From a bacterium (lineage in GTDB: Bacteria > Elusimicrobiota > Elusimicrobia > Elusimicrobiales > UBA9959), in assembly GCA_021811185.1 (NCBI GenBank), contig JAJZPL010000015.1, positions 1-64,000 on the forward strand: 64,000 nucleotides of DNA, read 5' to 3'. This document shows, piece after piece, positions 8,625-17,457 of this stretch. Made by a program: the position numbers and the translations under genes. The notes under the pieces were generated by a model that saw only the letters and a list, made by a program, of their open reading frames with translations, had not been told where the DNA came from and made no database searches. How positions within the stretch are numbered: position 1 is the stretch's first letter; each line of letters starts with the position of its first letter.

Positions 8625-9863
8625 ATGCAAACCACACCTAAATCCATGCGCCTGCAGATAGCCATCTTCGGCCGCACCAACGTCGGCAAATCCAGCGTGC
8701 TGAACATGCTGGCCGGCCAGGACGTGGCCATCACCTCGCCGGTCCCCGGCACCACCACCGACGTGGTGGAGAAATCCATGGAGCTGCTGCCGGTCGGCCC
8801 GGTAGTCTTCCTGGACACCGCCGGCATAGACGACACCGGCGAACTGGGCGCCCTGCGCACCGAACGCGCCCGCAAGATCTTCGACCGCGCCGAAGCGGCC
8901 ATCCTGGTGCTGGAACCCGGAACCTGGGGCCCCTGGGAACAGCAGGTCGTTAAAACCGCGGCCGGCAAGAATATAAAAATTATCCCGCTGATAAACAAGA
9001 CCGACCTGGCCGCGCCCTCGGCGGAACTCCTGGCCGCTCTCAGGGACCTGGGCCTGGCTCCCGTACTTTGTTCAGCTATCTCAAAGAATGGAAGAGAAGC
9101 AGCCGTAGCCGAGGTAAAAAAACGCCTTTTGGAAATTACCGCAAACAACGCCGGCCCCCGCGCTATCCTCGGAGACCTGGTAAAACCCGGCCAGACCGCC
9201 ATCCTCATTATCCCCATAGACAAGGAAGCCCCCAAGGGCCGCATCATCCTGCCGCAGGTGCAGGCCATGCGCGACCTGCTCGACCACGGCGCCCTGTCGC
9301 TCACGACGCGCGAGGTGGAATACCCGCAGGCCCTGGCCGCCCTGAAGGCCCCACCGTCGCTGGTGGTCTGCGACTCCCAGGTGGTGGACTTCATGGTGAA
9401 GCATACCCCGGTGGGCGTACCATGCACTACCTTCTCCATCCTTTTCGCCCGCTTCAAAGGCGACCTGCCCGCCTACGCCGCCGGCGCCGCCGCCATCCGG
9501 TGCCTGCGCCCGGGGGACAGGATAGTAGTGCTGGAAGGCTGCAGCCACCACGCCATAGAGGACGACATAGGCCGCGTGAAGCTGCCCAGGTGGCTTAAAG
9601 AAACCGTCGGGGGGGAGCTTAAGATAGACACCTTCGCCGGGCACGACTTGCCCAAGGACCTGGGCGTTTACAAGCTGGCCATCCAGTGCGGCGGCTGCAT
9701 GCTGACCCGCACAGAGATCCTCGGCCGCATGGGCAAGACCGCCCAAGCAGGCATCCCCATCACCAATTACGGCACCGCCATCTCCGAATGCAAAGGCGTA
9801 CTGGAGCGCGTGCTCTCGCCGTTCCCCGACGCGCTGGCCGCCTACAGGGCCGCGCGGAAATAA
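8625..9863 (+). CDS. hydF: HydF GTPase, H-cluster assembly scaffold
   Basis: 412-residue HydF, the scaffold that receives the 2Fe unit and transfers it to HydA. The N-terminal GTPase domain shows GRTNVGKSS (16-24), DTAG (about 65-68) and NKTD (124-127). A dimerisation region follows. The C-terminal cluster domain has CSHH (Cys306) and CGGC (Cys355, Cys358), the three conserved Cys ligands of the family. Last gene of the hydrogenase operon; a strong hairpin terminator follows its stop within 10 bases. Confidence 0.96.
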   Translation: MQTTPKSMRLQIAIFGRTNVGKSSVLNMLAGQDVAITSPVPGTTTDVVEKSMELLPVGPVVFLDTAGIDDTGELGALRTERARKIFDRAEAAILVLEPGTWGPWEQQVVKTAAGKNIKIIPLINKTDLAAPSAELLAALRDLGLAPVLCSAISKNGREAAVAEVKKRLLEITANNAGPRAILGDLVKPGQTAILIIPIDKEAPKGRIILPQVQAMRDLLDHGALSLTTREVEYPQALAALKAPPSLVVCDSQVVDFMVKHTPVGVPCTTFSILFARFKGDLPAYAAGAAAIRCLRPGDRIVVLEGCSHHAIEDDIGRVKLPRWLKETVGGELKIDTFAGHDLPKDLGVYKLAIQCGGCMLTRTEILGRMGKTAQAGIPITNYGTAISECKGVLERVLSPFPDALAAYRAARK

Positions 9864-9866
9864 ATA

Positions 9867-9893
9867 AAGAGGGCCGCATTAAGCGGCCCTCTT
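9867..9893. terminator. Bidirectional terminator between hydF and yhaN-like gene
   Basis: Eleven-base-pair stem (left arm aagagggccgc, loop attaa) in the 48-base gap between two convergent genes. A-rich on the left and T-containing on the right, so it can serve both strands. Confidence 0.85.
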
Positions 9894-9911
9894 CATATCA
9901 GCTGACCTGGA

Positions 9912-12191
9912 CTACAGTTCAATTATTGTGGCCGGGATAGCGGATTCGGCGGAGGCCCGGATGGCCGGATCCTTGGTGAACAGTATTATCTGCCAGCCGG
10001 TTTCTTTCTGAAAAGCCCCCAGCAGTTTGAGCGCGGCCGCGGCCCGGGAATGGTCCAGGGTGTAGAACGGCTCGTCCAGCACCAGCAGCGCCGGGGCCAG
10101 GCCGCCGGGCCCCAGCCTGGTCTTGAGGGCCAGGGCCAGGCGGGCGGCGAACATGAAAAGGTCCCGGGTGCCGGCGGACAGCGACCCCAGCGGCAGCAGC
10201 TCTCCCCGGGCGTCCTTCATGGCGGCGCCTTCTATGTCGAAAGTCCTGAACTCCACGGTCCTGTCCGGCAGCATGGTCTTTACCATGCCGCTCACTTCCC
10301 CGGCCAGGAGATTCAGTTTCAGGGCCGAATTCCCGGCTATTTTCTCGAAAACTGCGGCGGCCAGCTTATAGCCCTCGAGCATCAGGCGGATCTCGGCGGC
10401 CTCGCCCTCTTTGGCGGCCAGTTCCACGGAGAGCCGGCTTATATTTTCCGGTATGCCTTCCAGCTTGGTGGCCGCCACCTTTTTAACGCTGCCCAGTTCG
10501 GCCTCGCCGCGGAGCAGCAGTTCTTTGGCAGCCTGCGCCTCTTCGCGCAGCTTCTCGAACCCGGCTTCCAGGCCTTTAAGCTCGGCCTCCGGCACCTGCG
10601 CGGCGCCGGAGCGTTCCAGCCGCTCGGCCTCGTCCTGCAGGCGGAATTTCAGTTCTTGGATATCCCGGCAGCCGCGGCCCGCGGCCATTGTACGGGCCGC
10701 TTCCCGGCGGCTTTCCAGGTCGGCGGCGGTTTTCACCCGTTCCGCCGCTTTGGCGGCGTACTCGTCGCGGCTGCGGGCGCCGTTCTCGGCCAGCCACTTC
10801 TGCGCCGCGCCTTCGGCCTCGCGCCTGGCGGCCTCGGCGGATTCCGCCTTCTTCAAAAGTTCGCCCTTCTCCTTGCCGCACAGAACCACCGCGGCCTCGC
10901 TCTTAAGAAGCGTTTCCCGGGCCGCGGAATATTTAACGGCTATCGCGGAGAGGGCGTCCAGCATGCCCTGCACGGTATCCCGGCGCACGAGCTCCGCGTC
11001 GAGCCCGCTGTTGCGCCAAACGTCGGTCAAACGCGAGAGCAGCGCGGTGTTCTGAGCCTGGTCTATTACGCCGGCCACGTTCTTGGCGGCGGCGAACCAG
11101 CCCACCGCCCCGGCCAGGCCGGCGACGACCAGGGCTACGGTGGCCCCGGCGGCGCCCTTAAGCCAGAAGAACAGCACGGCGGCCAGCGCCAGGCCGGCGC
11201 CCCAGATCACCAGGCGCAACGGCCAGTACACGATCTTTTTTACGGTAGCGGCGGCTTCGGCCGTGAATTTTTCTATTTCCGCCTTTAAGATCCCGGCCTG
11301 CTCGCCCTGCTTGCGGAGATCGGCGGCGGCGGTAGAGGCCTTTTCGAGGGAAAGGTCGGCGGCGTCCACGCCGCGATCTTTTTCCGACAGCTGGCCTTTA
11401 AGCTGGGCCAGCTCGTCCTTGGCCTTGTCCACGCCGGCGGCCAGCGCGTCGTAAACGCCCAGCGCGCCTTCGCTGAAATGTTCCAGTTCCCTGGCCCTGG
11501 CCTCCAGGGCCTCGAGTTCGCGCAGGAAGGCCAGCGCCTTGCGGGCGCGGTCAAGTTCGGCGCCGGCCTTCGCCGCCTCGAACTTCGGCCTGGCTTCGCC
11601 CAGTTCGGCCTCTTTCTCCGCCGCCGTGTCGCGCAGTTCCTGCGCCTTAAGCGTCAGCTGCCTTATATTCTCCTCTCCGGCCAGCACATCCCGGCGCCGC
11701 TGCTCCTCCGTCTCCAGGGACTTCTTCAGCGAGAAAGCTTCCTCTTCGGCCGCGGCCAGAAGTCTTATGCGGCGGTTATTCTTGGCTTCGCGCCCTTCTT
11801 TATTCAAGGCTTCGGCCATTTCCGCCGGATCTATGCCGGCGGTGAACAGGGCGCTCTTGAAGGCCCTGAACCAGGCCCCGTCCTGCTCGGCGTCGATATG
11901 GATCTGCCCGCCGCGGATGGCGAAGATGTCCAGGAAATCGTAAGCGTCGTATCTGGGCTGCTCCGCGCCGGGCGCCCACTCCACGGAGGAGCGCCTGTCC
12001 TTACCGTAGCGCTCCTTGAGGCGGCGGAAGACCAGGGCGTTCTTGTCGCCTTCGCAGAGATTGTCGAACAAGGCGTCGAAGACGGTGGTCTTGCCCGCCT
12101 CGTTGGGGCCCGTGACGATGGTAAAGGGGGAAAGTTCCAGCGTGCGGCCGGAGAATTTACCGAACTTTTCCAGGTTGAGCTTGCGGATCAT
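9912..12191 (-). CDS. YhaN-like SbcC-type AAA ATPase with coiled coils
   Basis: 759 residues from the ATG at 12191. The N terminus has a Walker A motif (GPNEAGKTT) in a RecF/SbcC-type fold. Long Ala/Glu/Arg/Lys-rich coiled-coil segments follow, broken in the middle by a hydrophobic double segment (about 330-375, two likely membrane helices), as in YhaN. The C terminus has a signature-like LSAGTRDLF and Walker B LLVLDEP. It overlaps the upstream nuclease gene by 4 bases (ATGA), a strong sign that both form one complex acting on DNA ends. A longer reading frame exists upstream but would run into the partner gene; the ATG chosen fits the family N terminus. Confidence 0.87.
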   Translation of the reverse strand: MIRKLNLEKFGKFSGRTLELSPFTIVTGPNEAGKTTVFDALFDNLCEGDKNALVFRRLKERYGKDRRSSVEWAPGAEQPRYDAYDFLDIFAIRGGQIHIDAEQDGAWFRAFKSALFTAGIDPAEMAEALNKEGREAKNNRRIRLLAAAEEEAFSLKKSLETEEQRRRDVLAGEENIRQLTLKAQELRDTAAEKEAELGEARPKFEAAKAGAELDRARKALAFLRELEALEARARELEHFSEGALGVYDALAAGVDKAKDELAQLKGQLSEKDRGVDAADLSLEKASTAAADLRKQGEQAGILKAEIEKFTAEAAATVKKIVYWPLRLVIWGAGLALAAVLFFWLKGAAGATVALVVAGLAGAVGWFAAAKNVAGVIDQAQNTALLSRLTDVWRNSGLDAELVRRDTVQGMLDALSAIAVKYSAARETLLKSEAAVVLCGKEKGELLKKAESAEAARREAEGAAQKWLAENGARSRDEYAAKAAERVKTAADLESRREAARTMAAGRGCRDIQELKFRLQDEAERLERSGAAQVPEAELKGLEAGFEKLREEAQAAKELLLRGEAELGSVKKVAATKLEGIPENISRLSVELAAKEGEAAEIRLMLEGYKLAAAVFEKIAGNSALKLNLLAGEVSGMVKTMLPDRTVEFRTFDIEGAAMKDARGELLPLGSLSAGTRDLFMFAARLALALKTRLGPGGLAPALLVLDEPFYTLDHSRAAAALKLLGAFQKETGWQIILFTKDPAIRASAESAIPATIIEL

Positions 12192-13285
12192 TTGCCCGCC
12201 TTCAGCCTGGCGGCGATCTCTTCGCAGCCGAAGCGCCGGGCGTAAAGCCACTTCTTCTCGTCGGGCGTGCCGGGCGGAGGCTTAAGCGTCTCCAGCTCGG
12301 CCAGGAATTCGGCGGCCAGTTGGTTGGCCGAGATATTCTCGATGACTTCTATGTCGCGGGGCCTGGCCTCGTAGCGGCGCACCTTGGGGGCGAACTCGGC
12401 CTCGAGCCCGGCCTCGGCCTCGATGGCCTTCTGGTCGGAATCCACCGTGCCGGACACGCCTACGCTCAGGAAATCTTTCGGACCGCATTCCAGGCGGATC
12501 CGCTCCAGTTCCGCGGGCGCAGGCAAACCGTCCACGCCCAGCGGGACCTCGTAGCGGCGGTACTGCCCCGCCTCGGGGAGGGGGATAAATTCGGCCCGGG
12601 CGCTGCCGGGGCCTACGTCCACAAGGTAAACCCCGCGGGGACCGGCTTCCCTGACGCTGCCGCGCCAGACCCGGGGCGAACCGGGATAGGCGGCCAGCGT
12701 AGCGCCGAACCGTTCCTGCCGGGCGCCGTGCACGTGGCCGAGGGCCGCGTACTCGGTATCGAAGCGCGCGAAGAAGCCGTCGTCGATGACGCCGGCCTTG
12801 CCCTCGGCCTCCTCTTCGGGGCCGGTGTAGATGCGCGAGTTCAGCCCGTGCATCACGAGCACGCGGGTATTGGCGGGATCTTTAGGGGGGATGGTCCAGT
12901 CGCGGTAGGCGCCGTAACTTTCGGCGTGCGGCACGCAGACGAACTCCACGCCTTCGCCGTAGTAGATCTCATAAGGCAGCGCCGTGAACTTTTTCACGTC
13001 GCCCAGGTCGAAACTCTCGAGCGGGGCCGTACGGCGCAGGTTCTCGTGGTTGCCGGGAATATAGACGATCTCGCACACGCCCTTAAGAGCTTTGAAGCGG
13101 GCGGCGGTCTCGGCGCGCAGGTCCCTGAAATCTTCGAAGGAATCGAACAGGTCGCCGGCGATCAGGAGGTAGGCGGGTTTCTCAGCCTTGGCCAGCGCGA
13201 TCACGGCGTCCAGCACGGCAAAGCAGTAGCCCTGCTCGTCGCCGCCCTTAAGGTGCAGATCCGCCGTGTGCAATATCTTTATCAT
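12188..13285 (-). CDS. YhaO/SbcD-like metallophosphoesterase (DNA exonuclease)
   Basis: 365 residues from the ATG at 13285, matching the family start MIKILHTADLHL. Metal-binding motifs of the calcineurin-like phosphoesterase fold are all present: TADLHL, AGDLFD, PGNHE, and GHVH. Followed with a 4-base overlap by the YhaN-like ATPase, so the pair resembles SbcD/SbcC or Mre11/Rad50, a nuclease with an ATP-driven clamp in DNA repair. Codons upstream of 13285 are open but their translation does not resemble the family. Confidence 0.9.
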   Translation of the reverse strand: MIKILHTADLHLKGGDEQGYCFAVLDAVIALAKAEKPAYLLIAGDLFDSFEDFRDLRAETAARFKALKGVCEIVYIPGNHENLRRTAPLESFDLGDVKKFTALPYEIYYGEGVEFVCVPHAESYGAYRDWTIPPKDPANTRVLVMHGLNSRIYTGPEEEAEGKAGVIDDGFFARFDTEYAALGHVHGARQERFGATLAAYPGSPRVWRGSVREAGPRGVYLVDVGPGSARAEFIPLPEAGQYRRYEVPLGVDGLPAPAELERIRLECGPKDFLSVGVSGTVDSDQKAIEAEAGLEAEFAPKVRRYEARPRDIEVIENISANQLAAEFLAELETLKPPPGTPDEKKWLYARRFGCEEIAARLKAGK

Positions 13286-13477
13286 ATCCCTTCCGCTGAT
13301 ATTGTATAAATTATCCCGGCAAATTAGACCATAAGCCGGCAAAGCGCTTACGGCGGGCAAAAAGCGGCTGTTTTATTATTAAGGTATAATGGAGGTACAG
13401 GGTGGCAATAAAGGTTCATGGTTTTGTGCGCTTCCTGCGGTTATCCGGTAAATTCCGAAAGAACAAGGAGAACTAAA
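13286..13477. promoter_or_regulatory. Divergent promoter region between yhaO-like gene and ssb
   Basis: 192-base AT-richer spacer. On the plus strand a TATAAT at 13385-13390 follows a T-rich patch (ttttattatt) and lies 88 bases before the ssb ATG, giving a long leader. On the minus strand GATAAT and TATACA boxes lie within 30 bases of the yhaO start. No clear -35 box on either strand. Confidence 0.55.
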
Positions 13478-13924
13478 ATGGGAAATTTAAACAAGGTAAT
13501 GCTTATAGGCAGGCTCACCCGCGACCCCGAGATCAAAGAATTCAGCAACGGCGGCAAAGTGGCCAATATCGGCTTCGCCGTCAACAACACCAAAAAGAAC
13601 CAGCAGACCGGCCAGTGGGAAGACGTGCCGGTCTGGGTGGACCTGAAAGCTTTCAACCGCGAGACCGGGCGCAAGACGGCCGACATCGCCGCCAAGTACC
13701 TGCGCAAGGGCCAGCAGATCTACGTGGAAGGCCACCTGGTGCTGGAGGAATGGGCCGGCAAGGAAGACGGCAAGAAGCAGTCCAAGATGGTGGTCTACGT
13801 GGACGACTTCCAGTTCCTGGACAAGCGCGAGGAGGGCGCCGGCGACTCGGAGCCCGCGCCGAAAGCCAGGGCGGCCAAGCCCGCGGCCCGCAGCGAAGAG
13901 AATATCGAAGACGTGCCCTTTTAA
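13478..13924 (+). CDS. ssb: Single-stranded DNA-binding protein
   Basis: 148 residues beginning MGNLNKVMLIGRLTRDPE, the classic SSB N terminus, with the OB-fold reaching about residue 110. A charged Ala/Lys/Glu-rich tail ends in EDVPF, close to the DDIPF tip used to recruit replication and repair proteins. A strong ribosome-binding site (aaggag) precedes the ATG at 13478, so the open codons upstream are not used. A terminator follows within 40 bases. Confidence 0.96.
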   Translation: MGNLNKVMLIGRLTRDPEIKEFSNGGKVANIGFAVNNTKKNQQTGQWEDVPVWVDLKAFNRETGRKTADIAAKYLRKGQQIYVEGHLVLEEWAGKEDGKKQSKMVVYVDDFQFLDKREEGAGDSEPAPKARAAKPAARSEENIEDVPF

Positions 13925-13962
13925 CAGAGCGTGCACAGGTCCCGCCTGACCGCGGGGCCGCA

Positions 13963-13997
13963 CAAAGACCGGGGGCGAACCTCCGGTCTTTGTTTTT
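13963..13997 (+). terminator. Terminator after ssb
   Basis: Ten-base-pair stem (caaagaccgg pairing with ccggtctttg), 10-base loop, then a run of five T. It ends three bases before the first ATG of the next gene. Confidence 0.88.
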
Positions 13998-14000
13998 CCG

Positions 14001-14804
14001 ATGGTCGGAGGACATATCGCGTTCAAATTCAAGTCCCTGTTCTCGGGCAGCAGCGGGAACGCCTACCTGCTGTGGACCAGCGCCACCGCCGTGCTCGTGG
14101 ATTTCGCGCCCGGCAGCCAGCGCGCGTGCCGGGAAGCCCTGGCCGTGGCGGCGAAGACCTGCGGCCCGCTGGCCGCGGTGGTGGTTACGCACGCCCACGG
14201 GGACCATATCAACCGCAATTCCCTCAAAGTGCTGGAGGAAGCGGGCCTTAAAGTTTTCTGCCATCCCGGCGTAAGGCAGCAGATCATAGCCAGGCACGGC
14301 GCCAAGCATGCCGGGATAATCTCCTCTTTCACCGGGCACCTGGCGGTGGGAGACCTGAAGATCCAATACACGGAGGTGGACCACGCCCCCGGCTTCCACA
14401 CGACGGCCTTTACCTTTACCACGAAGAGAGGGGGGAAAGAGCGCAAAGCCAGCGTATTCACCGACTTCAGCCGCTTTACCGAGGCGCACGCGGCCTTCGC
14501 TGCCAACTCCGACCTGCTGCTGCTGGAGGCCAACCACGATGCGGCGCTGCTGGAGCGGTTCGGGCACCCCGGCTCGGAATTCCACCTCTCCAACCTCAAA
14601 GCCGCCGAGTTCCTGCACCGGGTCTGCCAGCTGGGCCCCGCCCCGCAGGCGGTGGTGCTCGGCCACCTCAGCGGCGAATGCAACGCGCCCCACCTGCCGC
14701 CGAAGGAGATAGAGGAATTTTTCCGCAAGAAGGGACTGCCCGTCAAGTTCAGGATCCAGGTAGCAGAGCGCGGCGAACCCGGCGCCGTCATCGTCCTGCG
14801 CTGA
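14001..14804 (+). CDS. YycJ/WalJ-type MBL-fold metallohydrolase
   Basis: 267 residues if started at the ATG at 14001. Has the family opening SLFSGSSGNA, the zinc motif THAHGDH, and later metal ligands (DFSRF, GHLS). YycJ-type proteins are predicted single-strand exonucleases or phosphodiesterases linked to DNA metabolism; the helicase downstream agrees with that. The start is uncertain: the ATG lies directly behind the ssb terminator, and a ggagg stands inside the frame at 14007-14011, four bases before an ATC codon that would give an N terminus of usual family length. Confidence 0.85.
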   Translation: MVGGHIAFKFKSLFSGSSGNAYLLWTSATAVLVDFAPGSQRACREALAVAAKTCGPLAAVVVTHAHGDHINRNSLKVLEEAGLKVFCHPGVRQQIIARHGAKHAGIISSFTGHLAVGDLKIQYTEVDHAPGFHTTAFTFTTKRGGKERKASVFTDFSRFTEAHAAFAANSDLLLLEANHDAALLERFGHPGSEFHLSNLKAAEFLHRVCQLGPAPQAVVLGHLSGECNAPHLPPKEIEEFFRKKGLPVKFRIQVAERGEPGAVIVLR

Positions 14805-14822
14805 CATTTCCGCCAACCGCCA

Positions 14823-16844
14823 ATGACCGAATACGAACCTCAAGAGCCCGACCCGTCCTCGCCGGGGCATCTGTTCTCCGCCGGCGGCCCCGTGGCGCGG
14901 ACCATCAGGAATTTCGAGCCCCGCGAACAGCAGGGGCAGATGGCCGACGCCGTGTACAAGGCCGTAAGCGGCGGAAAGCACCTTCTCGTGGAGGCCGGCA
15001 CGGGGGTAGGGAAATCCCTGGCCTACCTGATCCCGGCCGCGCTCTGGGCGGTGAGGAACAAGAAGAAGGTGGTAGTGGCCACCCACACTAAAGCCCTGCA
15101 GGCCCAGCTGGTAAAAAAGGACCTCCCGGTGGTAAAGGCCATCCTGGAGGAGCAAGGGCTGCGGCTGAACTATTTCCTGCTGATGGGCTCGGGGAACTAT
15201 CTCTGCCTTTCCCGCCTGGAGCGCGCCTACGCTCAGGGCGAAGAGCTGTTCGAGGAGGACGGGAGCAAGGACGTCGTGGTCGAACTGGCCGCCTGGGCGA
15301 AGCTGGCCTCCAGCGGCTGCCGGCCGGAGATCCCGCTGAACGTTCCCCAGCGCGTCTGGGAAGAGGTCTGCCGGGACCCCGACAACTGCCTGGGGCGCAA
15401 ATGCGCGCACCTGGAGACCTGCTTCTACCGCAAAGAGGTGGCCCTGGCGAAAGCGGCGGACATCATAGTGGCCAACCAGCACCTGTTCTTCGCCGGCATG
15501 CCTACCCCCGCTTTCGACGCGGTGATCTTCGACGAGGCGCACAACCTCGAGGACGTGGCCTCCGCGTTCATGGGCTTCTCGCTGACCGACCGGAAGGTGA
15601 AGCGGCTGCTCGACGATATTTTCAACCAGAAGTCGGGCAAGGGCCTGGTCAGGCGGCTCAGGACGCCGCCGGCCAACTGGGTGCCGGCGATGCAGCAGGC
15701 CGTGGCCGACGTGAATTTCGCCTCGAGGACTTTCTTTCACGACATCAGGGAAAAACTCGGCTTCGACGCCCCGGAAGGGGGCGCGGCCAAGGCCAGGCGC
15801 GTGCGCAAGCCCCGCCTGGTCGAGAACACCCTGGCGCAGCCGCTGCTGGCGCTGACGGTGCTGCTGTCGGAGGCCATCGGGCACAGCAAGTCCGCGCAGG
15901 AGGAGGCCGAGATAAAAGGCTTCCTGGTAAGATGCCTGGCCCTGGCCGAGCAGACTGCCGCCTTCCTGAAATGCGACGACGGCGACAGCGCCTACTGGGT
16001 GGAGAATTCCTATTCCAAAAGAGCGCCTTCGCTGTCCCTCAACATGTCCCCGGTGGACGTGGCGGAATATCTGAGGAAAGAGCTTTTCGGCAACGAGTAC
16101 CCGGTGATCCTCACCTCGGCCACGCTGGCCGTGGACGCCTCTTTCCGCATGGTGAAGACCAGGCTCGGCATAGACAGGGCGGACGAACTGCTGCTGGACT
16201 CGCCCTTCGATTACCAGCAGCAGGCGGTCATCTACGTGCCGACGGCCATCCCGGACCCCGCCGAGGCGCAGGCTTACGAGGCCGCGCTGATCGAAGAATG
16301 CTTTAAGATCTCTTCGGCGGTGGACGGGGGGATCTTCCTGCTGTTCACCGGCTGGCAGATCCTGGACAAGGCGCACAAAGCGCTGGAGCGGCGGCTCGGC
16401 GGCAGGCCGCTGTTCCGCCAGGGCGACAAGCTGCCGCAGCAGCTGCTGGCGGAGTTCCGGCGCGCCGGCAACGGCGTGCTGTTCGCCACCGACACTTTCT
16501 GGCAGGGCGTGGACGTGCAGGGGCCGGCGCTGTCCTGCGTGGTCATAGCCCGGCTGCCGTTCACCTCGCCCGATACGCCGCTGGAGGAAGCGCGGCACGA
16601 GTGGATGACGGCCAGGGGGATAAACGTCTTCAACGAGTATTCCCTGCCCAAGGCGGTGGTGAAATTCAGGCAGGGCTTCGGCAGGCTCATAAGGAGCAAG
16701 GCCGATTTCGGCGCCGTGGTAGTGCTGGACCCGAGGATACGCACACGGCGCTACGGCCCGAAGTTCCTGCGCTCCATCCCCAGATGCCACCAGGTCTCCG
16801 GCCTTAAAGAGCTCAAGGCTTTCTTCGACTGCAGGAAAGAATAG
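14823..16844 (+). CDS. DinG/XPD-type ATP-dependent DNA helicase
   Basis: 673-residue superfamily 2 helicase of the DinG/YoaA (Rad3/XPD) branch. Walker A is EAGTGVGKS (57-65) and the Walker B box is DEAHNLED. Between them lie four cysteines typical of the Fe-S cluster of this family: Cys128 in YLCLSR and a cluster in CRDPDNCLGRKC and ETCF. The C-terminal motifs include LTSATL, DTFWQGVDV and GFGRLIRS. Probably unwinds 5'-3' in repair or replication of structured DNA. Eighteen bases after the metallohydrolase gene; no clear ribosome-binding site before the ATG. Confidence 0.92.
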   Translation: MTEYEPQEPDPSSPGHLFSAGGPVARTIRNFEPREQQGQMADAVYKAVSGGKHLLVEAGTGVGKSLAYLIPAALWAVRNKKKVVVATHTKALQAQLVKKDLPVVKAILEEQGLRLNYFLLMGSGNYLCLSRLERAYAQGEELFEEDGSKDVVVELAAWAKLASSGCRPEIPLNVPQRVWEEVCRDPDNCLGRKCAHLETCFYRKEVALAKAADIIVANQHLFFAGMPTPAFDAVIFDEAHNLEDVASAFMGFSLTDRKVKRLLDDIFNQKSGKGLVRRLRTPPANWVPAMQQAVADVNFASRTFFHDIREKLGFDAPEGGAAKARRVRKPRLVENTLAQPLLALTVLLSEAIGHSKSAQEEAEIKGFLVRCLALAEQTAAFLKCDDGDSAYWVENSYSKRAPSLSLNMSPVDVAEYLRKELFGNEYPVILTSATLAVDASFRMVKTRLGIDRADELLLDSPFDYQQQAVIYVPTAIPDPAEAQAYEAALIEECFKISSAVDGGIFLLFTGWQILDKAHKALERRLGGRPLFRQGDKLPQQLLAEFRRAGNGVLFATDTFWQGVDVQGPALSCVVIARLPFTSPDTPLEEARHEWMTARGINVFNEYSLPKAVVKFRQGFGRLIRSKADFGAVVVLDPRIRTRRYGPKFLRSIPRCHQVSGLKELKAFFDCRKE

Positions 16845-16853
16845 GCATTTTGT

Positions 16854-16859
16854 TATAAT
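16854..16859 (+). promoter_or_regulatory. Putative -10 box upstream of YgjP-like gene
   Basis: TATAAT preceded by cattttgt, 10 bases after the helicase stop and 37 bases before the next ATG. Same T-patch plus TATAAT pattern as at 28043 and 60216. No -35 box recognised. Confidence 0.55.
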
Positions 16860-16896
16860 TAAATTATGTCGGCCGCGCGTTTAAGCCCATTCAGCA

Positions 16897-17403
16897 ATGC
16901 ATTTCAATAACATCTGCCGCGACGTGGAACTCTTCCTGCGGGGGCTCAAACTGGACCTCCCCGAGCTCTTCCCTGCCCCCCGCCGGTACCGGCCCGCGCC
17001 GGTCCGCGGCCGCCGGACTTCCGGCCTGCCGCCCGCCGCCCGCCGCAACGCCAAGCGCATAATAGTGGCCCGCGTAAAACACTGGGCCGGGCTGCTGAAC
17101 GTGGACTATAACCGCGTGGCCATCAAGGACCAGCGCACCCTCTGGGGCAGCTGCTCCGGCCGCAGGAACCTCAACTTCAACTGGCGCTTGGCCGCCGCGC
17201 CGCCCGAAGCCCTGGATTACGTGGTGATCCACGAGCTCTGCCACCTGCGCGAGATGAACCATTCCAAAAAATTCTGGGCCCTGGTCGGCCTGGCCTGCCC
17301 CGACTACGCCGCCCGCCGCCGCTGGCTGAAAGAGAACTACGCGGCCCTGAGGCACCCGGACACGGCGGCGCTGCTGCTGCCGAAAGCCGCGGCCGGGGAG
17401 TAG
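16897..17403 (+). CDS. YgjP-like (DUF45) zinc metallopeptidase-family protein
   Basis: 168 residues. The DUF45/YgjP signature is clear: WGSCSGRRNLNFNW, then the zinc motif HELCHLREMNHSKKF. The N-terminal 50 residues are Pro/Arg-rich and probably poorly structured. Family members are predicted metal-dependent hydrolases of the SprT/WSS1-like group; substrate unknown. No good ribosome-binding site stands before the ATG, so the start could be slightly different. Confidence 0.88.
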   Translation: MHFNNICRDVELFLRGLKLDLPELFPAPRRYRPAPVRGRRTSGLPPAARRNAKRIIVARVKHWAGLLNVDYNRVAIKDQRTLWGSCSGRRNLNFNWRLAAAPPEALDYVVIHELCHLREMNHSKKFWALVGLACPDYAARRRWLKENYAALRHPDTAALLLPKAAAGE

Positions 17404-17423
17404 GGGGAACGAAGTTTTTTTAT

Positions 17424-17429
17424 TAGAAT
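17424..17429 (+). promoter_or_regulatory. Putative -10 box upstream of phosphoglucomutase
   Basis: TAGAAT directly after a run of seven T and tat, 28 bases before the pgm ATG; ribosome-binding site ggggag lies between. Confidence 0.5.
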
Positions 17430-17457
17430 AAACGTTTGCCGCTAAAAGGGGAGAACC

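Noticed and set aside
13653-16790. 1045-codon minus-strand open frame opposite ssb, the metallohydrolase and the helicase
   Set aside because: Spans three genuine genes and a terminator; low-complexity composition of an antisense shadow.
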